Shown piece after piece: positions 6,857-13,294 of a stretch of 15,774 nt of DNA (the first letter of the stretch is position 1; each line of letters begins with the position of its first letter). The translations under genes were made by a program, and so were the position numbers. Under the pieces are notes generated by a model. The model did not search any database, was not told where the DNA came from, and worked only from the letters and a program-made list of their open reading frames with translations. Source of the DNA: Hyphomicrobiales bacterium (GTDB lineage: Bacteria > Pseudomonadota > Alphaproteobacteria > Rhizobiales > Aestuariivirgaceae); the NCBI GenBank assembly GCA_020029455.1, contig JAIBJH010000033.1, positions 1 to 15,774 on the forward strand, written 5' to 3'.

Positions 6857-6866
6857 CCCCATGGGG
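6857..6866. repeat. Palindrome CCCCATGGGG upstream of the glycine-zipper gene
   Basis: This perfect ten-base palindrome lies 33 bases before the minus-strand start at 6824, in the divergent intergenic region 6825-7020. It is a possible operator or leader structure; there is no independent support. Confidence 0.25.
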
Positions 6867-6912
6867 CAATTTTGAGGATTTTGACCTGAACTGAATATGA
6901 ACGAAATTCTTA

Positions 6913-7010
6913 TGGCACGGCCGGGGCGGCCCCGTCATGTGGCAATTCTGTGGCAACTGACAGGCTTTGGCACGGCAATGTGATTAAGCCTTGATCAAAC
7001 GATGTGATTA
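6913..7010. promoter_or_regulatory. Repeat-dense upstream region of the ATP-grasp-like gene
   Basis: Three different short direct repeats lie within 98 bases. TGGCACGGC occurs at 6913-6921 and 6968-6976. TGTGGCAA occurs at 6938-6945 and 6949-6956, exactly 11 bases apart, or one helical turn. ATGTGATTA occurs at 6978-6986 and 7002-7010, flanking the palindrome TTGATCAA at 6991-6998. A GC-rich hairpin CGGGG-CGG-CCCCG lies at 6922-6934. The phasing suggests binding of a regulator on one face of the helix. No known consensus was recognised. Confidence 0.4.
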
Positions 7011-7020
7011 TCTTCCGGTC

Positions 7021-7944
7021 ATGCCCATTTTTGAACGAGACCCATGGCGATTTCAATACTTTGAAGGCATCAACTGCCCGCCGGAGGTCCGTATCCCCAC
7101 CGATGATATCGACAGTTGGGAGTGGTATCCCGAATGGCGCTGGACCTATAACAAGGTAAATATCGCCAAGAGCCAGGGCCTTGCCTGCGGCACACACGAC
7201 GCGCTGCCGGACCGATTCCCGGTCTTCTCCAAGCCGGCCGTCAATCTCAAGGGCATGGGAGTTGACAGCCGCGTCATCTCCTCGCGCGAAGAGTTCGAGC
7301 GCTTTCGGCGCGATGGTCACATGTGGATGACCCTGCTCTCCGGCGATCATGTCTCAACGGACTGCGCGGTGGCGCGCGGCGAATGCAGATGGCTGCGCCA
7401 CACCCATGGCCTTTCCTGGCGCGGCGGCACCTTCAAGCACTGGACGATTGAGAAGGACGGCCGAGAGGATTTGACCTCCTATCTCCGGTCATGGATTGCG
7501 ACAAACATGCAGGGCTACACCGGCATGGTGAATTTCGAATCCATCGGTGGACGCATCATTGAGATGCATTTGCGCTTTGCCGACCAGTGGTGCGATCTTT
7601 ATGGCAACGGTTGGCTCAATGCGCTCGTCCGGCTTTATGAGAAAGGCACATGGAGCTACGATGATAGTGGCAGGCGGGAGGCTTACTCCCTTCCCCTCTT
7701 TGCCGGTCACGGCATCGTGCCGAAGCATCCTTCCGCCGAAAAGCAATCACTGATCCGCGCCATGCCTGATGTGGCAAGCCTGCAGATCACCTACTACGAG
7801 GCGAAAGCGGGCGATGCCCATCCCATGCCGCCCGGCGGCTTCCGCCTCGGCATCGTCAATTGCTGGAACCTGCAATCAGGATTTGCGGCGCGCCGCGCCC
7901 TGGCAGACAGTTTCACAGGCTGTGAAATTATGCTCCCTGAGTAA
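7021..7944 (+). CDS. Uncharacterised ATP-grasp-like protein
   Basis: This 307-residue soluble protein is probably of the ATP-grasp superfamily, whose members use ATP to join a carboxylate to an amine or thiol through an acyl-phosphate. 'PVFSKPAVNLKGMG' (67-80) looks like the ATP-binding lysine plus glycine-rich loop. 'GYTGMVNFESIGGRIIEMHLRFADQW' in outline (165-190) matches the late ATP-grasp strand with metal-binding residues, namely Asn171/Glu173 and Glu181, plus the Arg185 region. 'DCAVARGECRWLRHTHG' (114-130) fits the intervening sheet. Proteins of this sort in rhizobia are annotated as hypothetical. The frame is open from a TTG at 6991, but the ATG at 7021 ('MPIFERDPW') is preferred. The ribosome-binding site is weak. 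No co-oriented partner or peptide substrate gene adjoins it; it is convergent with nrsF. The substrate is unknown. Confidence 0.8.
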   Translation: MPIFERDPWRFQYFEGINCPPEVRIPTDDIDSWEWYPEWRWTYNKVNIAKSQGLACGTHDALPDRFPVFSKPAVNLKGMGVDSRVISSREEFERFRRDGHMWMTLLSGDHVSTDCAVARGECRWLRHTHGLSWRGGTFKHWTIEKDGREDLTSYLRSWIATNMQGYTGMVNFESIGGRIIEMHLRFADQWCDLYGNGWLNALVRLYEKGTWSYDDSGRREAYSLPLFAGHGIVPKHPSAEKQSLIRAMPDVASLQITYYEAKAGDAHPMPPGGFRLGIVNCWNLQSGFAARRALADSFTGCEIMLPE

Positions 7945-7958
7945 TCCCCCGATCCAGG

Positions 7959-8597
7959 TTACCATCGCGCCAGCCGGCTGGCCGCTGCAGCGCCGAGGGT
8001 GGCGAGAATTGCGATGGCAATTGTATACCACATGGCGACAAATAACGGGGAGTCATCAGTACAATGGGCGGCATAAAAGCTGGCAGCGATTCCACCGGCA
8101 AGCAGCCCGGCGACTGAGCCTGCCAAGGCGGGATTCATGGGCGCGCTGTAGCGCAGGGTCCACAGGAAGACTGCAAGCGGGCCCAGGCCGATGATTGTTA
8201 TATATGTCAAACAGACCACGCTGTTCCGGCCAATCATTGTCGCTGCCCACGCATCTGACGGCAATGCAAAGAGTTCGGCGGCGACCGCCATTGCAAGGAG
8301 CGCAGGTGCTATTGCGAGGCTGAGAATTGCATTGCGCCGGTTTTCGCCAGGCCGCGACAGCGTGCGGACGCAGACGAACGCACTCACGGCAAGCACGGCA
8401 GCAACCAGAAACTTATGTAGAAAACGGGGCGTTTCGAGAGCAGATGTAATATCGGACCTCAGACCGAGCACGGTAAAGAAAACAAGTGCCGCAATCGCAA
8501 TCGACATGCCGGCCGCCCACAACCACACAGTCGAAAGCGGCCTTGCAGTTCCTTTGGAGTGCGAGGCCAGCGTCTTGATAAGTTCACTTGTATCCAT
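7959..8597 (-). CDS. nrsF: Anti-sigma factor NrsF (DUF1109 membrane protein)
   Basis: This 212-residue inner-membrane protein is of the NrsF/DUF1109 family, which holds its cognate ECF sigma factor inactive until metal or redox stress. About six hydrophobic segments lie at 23-46, 62-80, 89-111, 126-148, 156-177 and 186-206, after a short cytoplasmic N-terminus. 'GRNSVVCLTYI' (Cys129) and 'YAAHCTDDSPLFVAMWY' (Cys179) are the conserved cysteine segments known in Caulobacter NrsF to be needed for the stress response. A third cysteine is at 76. The ATG at 8597 is chosen over an in-frame upstream codon at 8633 because it begins the family N-terminus ('MDTSELIKTLA'). The gene overlaps the end of the sigma gene by 14 bases. 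This coupled pair sits beside, and divergent from, the bufferin operon. Confidence 0.9.
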   Translation of the reverse strand: MDTSELIKTLASHSKGTARPLSTVWLWAAGMSIAIAALVFFTVLGLRSDITSALETPRFLHKFLVAAVLAVSAFVCVRTLSRPGENRRNAILSLAIAPALLAMAVAAELFALPSDAWAATMIGRNSVVCLTYITIIGLGPLAVFLWTLRYSAPMNPALAGSVAGLLAGGIAASFYAAHCTDDSPLFVAMWYTIAIAILATLGAAAASRLARW

Positions 8598-9135
8598 TTT
8601 GCTTCCGGCCAAATTGCTGAGTGATCGCGGCAATGCCGCGATGGAATGCCACTCGCACGGCCGTCTCGCTCATGCCCAGCCACTTTGCCGTCTCGCTGAT
8701 TGAGCGCCCGTCGACGGAAATCGCCGCCACGACTAAGCGCTGGCCGGGCGCCAGTGTTGCCAACGCATGGCCGATCTCGCGGTTGCTGGCAGTCTCGGAT
8801 ATGGGGCCAGCAAAAGTCCCGGCAATCTCGCCAATTTCAATTTCCACTCTCCGCCCACGATGACGAAAGGCGTCAATGAGTTTGTATTTTGCTATTGCAA
8901 GGAGCCACGGCAGGACCGGCGCGTCCTGCCGCCACGTATGCCGCTTCAAGTGGATCGCCAGCAATGTTTCCTGCACGACGTCCTCCGGGTCTATGCCGCC
9001 CTGCATGATCTTGCGGCGGGCAAACGCCCGCACGAGAAAAGCTGCATGTTGAAGGAATTCACCATAGGCTTTTTCGTCTCCTGCAATGGCGGCGCGCAAA
9101 AGCCGGGCAAATTCTGCTTCGTCCCTGCGTTCCAA
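8584..9135 (-). CDS. sigF: ECF RNA polymerase sigma factor, SigF-like
   Basis: This 183-residue ECF sigma factor likely transcribes its own operon and the divergent bufferin genes. Region 2 spans about 18-95, with 'DPEDVVQETLLAIH' (49-62) and 'PWLLAIAKYKLIDAFRHRGRR' in outline for -10 recognition. Region 4 spans about 118-175, with the helix-turn-helix 'SISETAKWLGMSETAVRVAFHRGI' for -35 recognition. There is no C-terminal extension. The start is a TTG at 9135, preceded by AAGGAAG; no better ATG exists upstream in frame. A GTAAC-N17-CGAA promoter lies just before it, implying autoregulation and a very short leader. Its 3' end overlaps nrsF by 14 bases. Orthology to Caulobacter SigF is inferred from the nrsF partner, promoter motif and neighbours. 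Confidence 0.92.
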   Translation of the reverse strand: MERRDEAEFARLLRAAIAGDEKAYGEFLQHAAFLVRAFARRKIMQGGIDPEDVVQETLLAIHLKRHTWRQDAPVLPWLLAIAKYKLIDAFRHRGRRVEIEIGEIAGTFAGPISETASNREIGHALATLAPGQRLVVAAISVDGRSISETAKWLGMSETAVRVAFHRGIAAITQQFGRKQNGYK

Positions 9136-9152
9136 ATCGGTCTTCCTTCAAG

Positions 9153-9178
9153 TTCGACTGTGGACCACGCATTGTTAC
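9153..9178 (-). promoter_or_regulatory. ECF promoter of the sigF-nrsF operon
   Basis: On the minus strand GTAAC (9178-9174) and CGAA (9156-9153) are separated by 17 bases, just ahead of the sigma gene. The same two boxes with 16 bases between them precede bufA on the other strand. The motif matches the GTAAC/CGAA promoter type described for Caulobacter SigF. Transcription would begin about ten bases before the TTG start, leaving a very short leader. Confidence 0.75.
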
Positions 9179-9242
9179 ATGATGGAAAAAATTTTGTCCC
9201 AACCATGGGCGGGTAATCACGAAATCGTGTCACCCTCGCGAT

Positions 9243-9267
9243 GTAACTTCGGGCCTCACAGACCGAA
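9243..9267 (+). promoter_or_regulatory. ECF promoter of the bufferin operon
   Basis: GTAAC (9243-9247) and CGAA (9264-9267) are separated by 16 bases, 56 bases before the chosen bufA start. The near-identical element on the opposite strand at 9153-9178 faces the sigma gene. Sharing such rare boxes across the divergent region is the main sequence evidence that SigF drives both operons. Confidence 0.82.
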
Positions 9268-9278
9268 TTAATCATCAC

Positions 9279-9297
9279 GCGCCCGGCTAGCGGGCGC
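9279..9297 (+). promoter_or_regulatory. Hairpin in the bufA 5' leader
   Basis: GCGCCCG (9279-9285) and CGGGCGC (9291-9297) form a perfect seven-base-pair GC stem with loop GCTAG. It would start a few bases after the predicted transcription start and end before the GGGAGA ribosome-binding site. It could stabilise the 5' end of the mRNA of a highly expressed peptide. It is not a terminator, as no T run follows. Confidence 0.5.
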
Positions 9298-9323
9298 TAT
9301 CCAAACCCATGGGAGACAAAAAC

Positions 9324-9647
9324 ATGTCGACAAGATCAATAGTGGGCGCGGCCGTTCTGGCCGGTGCCGTTACCGCCGCCCTCGCGTCCTTTGCGGTCGC
9401 GAGCCCATTAAGCGAAGCGGAAGGCAAGGCGGCGATGGCTGCCGGCAAGGAGAAGTGTTTTGGCGTCGCCCTGGCCGGCATGAACGACTGCGCGGCAGGG
9501 CCTGGCACCACCTGCCAGGGCACATCTACAATCGACTTCCAGGGCAATGCCTGGAAATTCGTGCGGGGCGGAACCTGCGCCTCGATCAAGGTGCCGGGCG
9601 ATCGTAACGGTTCACCGGAGCCGCTGACACGCGACGTTCCAGCCTAA
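9324..9647 (+). CDS. bufA: Bufferin precursor peptide (DUF2282 family)
   Basis: This 107-residue ribosomally made precursor of a metal-binding modified peptide belongs to the DUF2282/bufferin family. A signal peptide occupies residues 1-26 (basic start, hydrophobic core, cleavage near 'ASFAVA|SPLS'). The mature core carries four cysteines at 45, 56, 64 and 85, in the family pattern 'KEKCFGVALAGMNDCAAGPG', 'TCQGTS' and 'NAWKFVRGGTC'. In characterised bufferins, the BufB/BufC enzymes convert core cysteines to thiooxazole groups and the product binds copper in the periplasm. The ATG at 9324 is preferred over that at 9309, because GGGAGA lies eight bases before it and the extra five residues would be polar. 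It is the first gene of the operon, behind an ECF promoter. Which cysteines are modified is not shown by sequence. Confidence 0.93.
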   Translation: MSTRSIVGAAVLAGAVTAALASFAVASPLSEAEGKAAMAAGKEKCFGVALAGMNDCAAGPGTTCQGTSTIDFQGNAWKFVRGGTCASIKVPGDRNGSPEPLTRDVPA

Positions 9648-9680
9648 TCACATGAAGTCTGCCGGAAAGCGGAGACCGCA

Positions 9681-10607
9681 ATGAACGAACTGGCTATTCC
9701 TCTGGCCGCGCACCCATTGCCTGCCTTGCGCTTTCCGGCGCATCCCATAGCGGGTCTCGCAGGCACCAGCTTAAAACATGAGCATCTGCCTTCGATCCTA
9801 GCTGACGAGACTCAACGTGGCTTCTTTGAGGTCCATGCGGAAAACTACATGGGCGCCGGCGGACCGCCCCATGATGCGCTGGCCCGCATTCGCCGCGATT
9901 ACCCTGTGTCACTGCACGGTGTCTGCATGTCGATAGGAGGTCCGCAACCGCTCGACAAAGCCCACCTCGCGCGCTTCAAATCACTTGTTGACCGCTGTGA
10001 GCCCGCACTTGTTTCCGAGCATCTCGCATGGTCGACCCATAACACAACCTACTTCAACGATTTATTGCCCCTACCCTACACTCCGGCAACACTCGCCCGC
10101 GTCGCCGATCACATCAATGAAGTGCAGGAAGCGATTGGCCGTCCGATCCTGCTTGAGAATCCCTCGACCTATGTGGTTTTTCCGGAATCGACGATGAGCG
10201 AAACGGAATTCATCCGCCAGCTCGCCCAGCGCACCGGCTGTGGCCTGCTTCTTGATGTCAACAATGTTTTCGTTTCAGCAACCAACCACGGCTATTCCGC
10301 GCGCACTTATCTGGCGGATTTTCCACTCAATCATGTTGGTGAAATTCATTTGGCGGGACACGCGAGCCAGACCGATGACGAGGGTGACCTGCTGCTCATC
10401 GACAGCCATGACGGCCCGGTCGCCAACGCAGTTTGGATTCTCTACGAGATCGTGATTGGCCAATGCGGGCCTGTTCCGACACTGATCGAGTGGGACAGCG
10501 CTATTCCCGATTGGCCCATTCTCAAGGCGGAGGCAATCGCCGCCCAGGCCATTCTCGACCACCACTCGCAGAAATTCATGCCAGGCAGAGCCAATGCAGC
10601 CCGTTGA
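9681..10607 (+). CDS. bufB: BufB, DUF692 multinuclear non-heme iron oxygenase (MNIO)
   Basis: This 308-residue enzyme of the DUF692/MNIO family (related to MbnB) has a TIM-barrel with two or three iron atoms and oxidises peptide cysteines using O2. Expected metal and substrate residues lie in conserved segments: 'FFEVHAENYMG' (48-58), 'SLHGVCMSIGG' (77-87, His79), 'SEHLAW' (112-117), 'LLENPSTY' (157-164), 'LLLDVNNVFVSATNHG' (189-204), 'EIHLAGH' (221-227), 'DSHDGPV' (241-247) and 'LIEWDSAIP' (268-276). All family blocks are present, so it should be active. The ATG at 9681 follows GCGGAGA. It begins 33 bases after bufA and overlaps bufC by 14 bases. It would act in the cytoplasm on the BufA core before export. 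Confidence 0.95.
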   Translation: MNELAIPLAAHPLPALRFPAHPIAGLAGTSLKHEHLPSILADETQRGFFEVHAENYMGAGGPPHDALARIRRDYPVSLHGVCMSIGGPQPLDKAHLARFKSLVDRCEPALVSEHLAWSTHNTTYFNDLLPLPYTPATLARVADHINEVQEAIGRPILLENPSTYVVFPESTMSETEFIRQLAQRTGCGLLLDVNNVFVSATNHGYSARTYLADFPLNHVGEIHLAGHASQTDDEGDLLLIDSHDGPVANAVWILYEIVIGQCGPVPTLIEWDSAIPDWPILKAEAIAAQAILDHHSQKFMPGRANAAR

Positions 10608-11403
10608 CCAAAAAATCCACCATCTCGGAAACCATCTTGGCTATGCGGCCGGTTTCACCTCTGCGCTGCTTGATCCGGAGCAACCATCTCCCGCAGTCGT
10701 CTCAGGGCCAAACGGCAAGGCCGCAGCCAAGCGCTACAATGTTTACCGCAACAACGTCACGGTCAGCCTGATCAACGCGCTGGTGGCAACGTTTCCGGCA
10801 ACGCAGCGCATTACCGGCGTGGATTTCTTTCGTGCGATGGCGCGGTTTCATGTCCGCGCCACGCCCCCAACGTCGCCGCTTCTGTTCGAGTACGGCCATG
10901 ATTTTCCTGATTTCATTGAGCGCTACGAATACGCCCAAGCGATGCCCTGGCTCGCAGATGTCGCGCGGATCGAGCGCGCCTGGCTCGATTCCTATCACGC
11001 CGCCGATGCTGAACCGCTGACACCTCAGGCATTAGCCTCAATCCTTCCCGAACAGTTGGCGAATATTGTTCTGACACCGCATCCCGCGACGCGAGTCCTG
11101 CGCTCGCGATTTCCGGCGGTCAGCATTTTTGCGGCGAACCGAAGTGAAGGTCCGGTCGGCTCCATCACAGAAACCGAACCAGAGGATGCCCTGGTGACAA
11201 GGCCTAGGCTTGAGGTAACAGTCCGGCACCTGCCATCGGGCGGAGCAACGTTCCTGTTGCGCCTCATCGTGGGCGAGACGTTAGGCGCTGCGGCAACCGC
11301 GGCATTTGCCAATTATCCACAGTTTGATCTTTCGGCCAGTATTGCTGGAATGATCGAGGCTGGAGCCTTCACGGCTGCAAATCATGGAGGCCGATCAACA
11401 TGA
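10594..11403 (+). CDS. bufC: BufC, DUF2063 partner protein of the MNIO enzyme
   Basis: This 269-residue protein has a DUF2063 domain at about 15-105 ('KRYNVYRNNVTVSLINALVATFPATQRITG', then 'FFRAMARFHVRATPP', 'FEYGHDFPDFIERYE'). A second domain follows, comparable to the RiPP-recognition-like partner of MNIO enzymes (MbnC analogue). BufC proteins are thought to bind the precursor and present it to BufB. The ATG at 10594 overlaps bufB by 14 bases and the stop overlaps bufD by four (ATGA), so translation is coupled on both sides. There is no signal peptide, consistent with a cytoplasmic complex. The role is known for the family; pairing with this particular BufB is inferred from the operon. Confidence 0.92.
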   Translation: MQPVDQKIHHLGNHLGYAAGFTSALLDPEQPSPAVVSGPNGKAAAKRYNVYRNNVTVSLINALVATFPATQRITGVDFFRAMARFHVRATPPTSPLLFEYGHDFPDFIERYEYAQAMPWLADVARIERAWLDSYHAADAEPLTPQALASILPEQLANIVLTPHPATRVLRSRFPAVSIFAANRSEGPVGSITETEPEDALVTRPRLEVTVRHLPSGGATFLLRLIVGETLGAAATAAFANYPQFDLSASIAGMIEAGAFTAANHGGRST

Positions 11404-11900
11404 CCTTTGAGCGGCAACGAAGCGACAACGGCAGGCAGACGGGTATCGGCGGGCTCATCGAGCGTGGAAATGGCGTTATACGCGCCATCGCCCAACCGTC
11501 CCTGACACAACTCATTCTGCGCTTCGCCCTGGCGGTTCCATTCTGGCGCTCGGGGGCCAACAAATGGGATGGCTTTCTGCAACTCAGCGATGTTGCCATC
11601 CTGCTTTTCAGTTCGGAGTTCCAGCTGCATCTGCCTGGCGGCCCCTATGCTTTTCCCGCACCGGCGGTTGTGGCGTTTGCCGCGGGCTCGGCGGAAATTC
11701 TCCTCCCCATACTCCTCGTTTTGGGACTGGCGACACGCTTTGCAGCTCTTGGGCTCCTGGTGATGACGCTTGTCGTACAGCTCACAGTGCCCGGTGGCTG
11801 GCCTCTGCACTTGACCTGGGCTGCCATGGCGCTCGCCATCATGGCGTGGGGTCCGGGGCGCTTGTCACTCGATCATCTGATCAAGACGCAGTGGCAATGA
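11400..11900 (+). CDS. bufD: DoxX-family membrane protein of the bufferin operon
   Basis: This 166-residue protein has a polar N-terminus (1-30) and about four hydrophobic segments at 36-55, 72-108, 112-128 and 135-150, matching the DoxX/DoxD-like quinone-related membrane family. 'RFALAVPFWRSGANKWDGF' is the characteristic first-helix block. DoxX proteins are frequent last genes of DUF2282-DUF692-DUF2063 operons. Their role there is unsettled; links to electron supply or redox protection have been proposed for the family. The ATGA overlap with bufC places it in the same transcript. Its last 20 bases overlap the convergent carbonic anhydrase gene, and no terminator hairpin is visible between them. 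Confidence 0.9.
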   Translation: MTFERQRSDNGRQTGIGGLIERGNGVIRAIAQPSLTQLILRFALAVPFWRSGANKWDGFLQLSDVAILLFSSEFQLHLPGGPYAFPAPAVVAFAAGSAEILLPILLVLGLATRFAALGLLVMTLVVQLTVPGGWPLHLTWAAMALAIMAWGPGRLSLDHLIKTQWQ

Positions 11901-12519
11901 GTGACCAAACTCGCTCGGTTTCCTCATAGACGTACAATTCGCCGAGCGCGATGTCGAACCACGCGCCGTGGATCGAAATGTCCCGCTTGTTCTCGCGCAT
12001 GCGGAGCCAGGGGAATGTACGCAAGTTGGCGAGCGAATGCTCCACCGAGGCGCGCTCCACCGCCCGCTGCAGATCATCGCCATGGTCATGATCGTGCCGC
12101 ACGGCATCCGCCACGTCGCGCACATCCGACATCCACTTGCCGATGAAATCGCCAGCCGAGAGCGGATCACTACCATCGACAATGGCACGAACGCCGCCGC
12201 AGCGGCCATGGCCCATGACCACGATATGCTTCACGCCAAGGCCGATCACCGCAAATTCGATTGCCGCGCTCGTTGCATGGTGCTTGCCGTCGGGCGCGTA
12301 TGACGGCACCAGATTGGCCACATTGCGCATGACGAAGATTTCGCCGGGGCCAGCATCGAAGATCGTTTCGGGCGCGGCACGCGAGTCGCAGCAGGCAATG
12401 ATCATCGTCGTGGGCTTCTGCAGCCCCTGCCCCAGCCTGCTGTAACGGTCAGCTTCCGCTGCATAGCGTCCTTTCCGGAAACTGGCATAGCCTTCAAGAA
12501 GTCTAGGGGGCAGCGTCAT
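11881..12519 (-). CDS. Beta-class carbonic anhydrase
   Basis: This 212-residue cytoplasmic zinc enzyme interconverts CO2 and bicarbonate. The zinc ligands are Cys43 in 'ACCDSR' (with the Asp45-Arg47 dyad), His104 and Cys107 in 'GHGRCGG'. 'FVMRNVANLVP' and 'HATSAAIEFAV' are further family blocks. Length is typical for proteobacterial beta enzymes. The ATG at 12519 is preceded by AAGGGA. The gene faces the bufferin operon and overlaps the end of bufD by 20 bases on the opposite strand. It stands alone, probably serving bicarbonate supply, and a link to metal handling is not implied. Confidence 0.96.
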   Translation of the reverse strand: MTLPPRLLEGYASFRKGRYAAEADRYSRLGQGLQKPTTMIIACCDSRAAPETIFDAGPGEIFVMRNVANLVPSYAPDGKHHATSAAIEFAVIGLGVKHIVVMGHGRCGGVRAIVDGSDPLSAGDFIGKWMSDVRDVADAVRHDHDHGDDLQRAVERASVEHSLANLRTFPWLRMRENKRDISIHGAWFDIALGELYVYEETERVWSLIATAS

Positions 12520-12596
12520 GACAGTCCCTTAACCTGCTGAGCCGAGCATGATCAACAGGCTTGCCAGTGCTCGCGAAGGAAGGATAAGCGGGCTCC

Positions 12597-13220
12597 ATGA
12601 GCAAGATCACGGCACTCTTCCCCACACATATCTATCGCGCTGACGCCATTGCGGGCGCGCGCCTCAACGCCGAACTGGAAGTGGCGGCACTTTCACTCAG
12701 CCGTGATGATGCAGCGGGCCTCCGCTGGTGTGAGAAGCATGGCTATCCTGGATATACCTCCTATGCCTCATTGAATGACTTGCCTTGGCGCATTCCGGCT
12801 TTCGGCAAACTTGAGCGCCTTCTCGACCGGCACGCCGCGAATCTTGCCAAGGCGCTGCACTGGGACCTGAAAGGCGGCAAGCCGAAATGCGATTCCCTGT
12901 GGGTCAACGTCATGCCGGAAGGCGGCCACCACACCTCGCATATCCACCCCAATTCCGTGATCAGCGGAACCTACTATGTGAAGGTGCCCAAGGGCGCCGG
13001 ACCCATTGTCTATGAAGACCCACGCCTCGCCATGATGATGGCGGCTCCTCCAAGAAAATCCGGTGCGCCGCGCGAGTTCAAGTCCCATGTGAGCGAAACA
13101 CCGAAAGCCGGAACGCTGCTTCTCTGGGAAAGCTGGCTGCGCCATGAAGTGCCGCTCAACCGGGCCGATGGCGAGCGTATTTCAGTCAGTTTTAACTACG
13201 TCATCGGATCAGACAGCTAG
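12597..13220 (+). CDS. TIGR02466-like 2OG-Fe(II) oxygenase
   Basis: This 207-residue protein has the jelly-roll core of 2-oxoglutarate/Fe(II) dioxygenases of the 'putative 2OG-Fe(II) oxygenase' (TIGR02466) group. Probable iron ligands are in 'HTSHIHPNS' (112-120: His115/His117) and His183 in 'WLRHEVPLNR'. Arg194 in 'DGERISVSFNY' would bind the 2-oxoglutarate carboxylate. 'SGTYYVKVP' is a conserved core strand. Members act on unknown protein or small-molecule substrates. GAAGGAAGG precedes the ATG at 12597. It is divergent from carbonic anhydrase (77-base gap). It is not known as part of bufferin loci and is probably independent. Confidence 0.9.
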   Translation: MSKITALFPTHIYRADAIAGARLNAELEVAALSLSRDDAAGLRWCEKHGYPGYTSYASLNDLPWRIPAFGKLERLLDRHAANLAKALHWDLKGGKPKCDSLWVNVMPEGGHHTSHIHPNSVISGTYYVKVPKGAGPIVYEDPRLAMMMAAPPRKSGAPREFKSHVSETPKAGTLLLWESWLRHEVPLNRADGERISVSFNYVIGSDS

Positions 13221-13277
13221 AGCCGCCTTGAAGGCTCGCACCAAATTATGGCTATAACCATCTGATTTACAACGATA

Positions 13278-13294
13278 TTGGCTGAGGCAGCCAA
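13278..13294. repeat. Perfect inverted repeat TTGGCTG-agg-CAGCCAA
   Basis: A seven-base-pair inverted repeat with a three-base centre lies in the gap 13221-13416, upstream of the lipoprotein gene. There is no T run after it, so an operator is as likely as a transcript-end hairpin. A shorter hairpin CGGGA-GAAG-TCCCG follows at 13388-13401, close to the ribosome-binding site. The rest of this gap shows nothing recognisable. Confidence 0.4.

Noticed and set aside
6991..6998. TTGATCAA as an FNR/FixK site
   Set aside because: FNR/FixK sites need about four bases between TTGAT and ATCAA; here the arms abut.
11881..13220. Carbonic anhydrase and the 2OG oxygenase as parts of the bufferin system
   Set aside because: Neither lies in the operon, neither has the GTAAC/CGAA promoter, and both families are common elsewhere.
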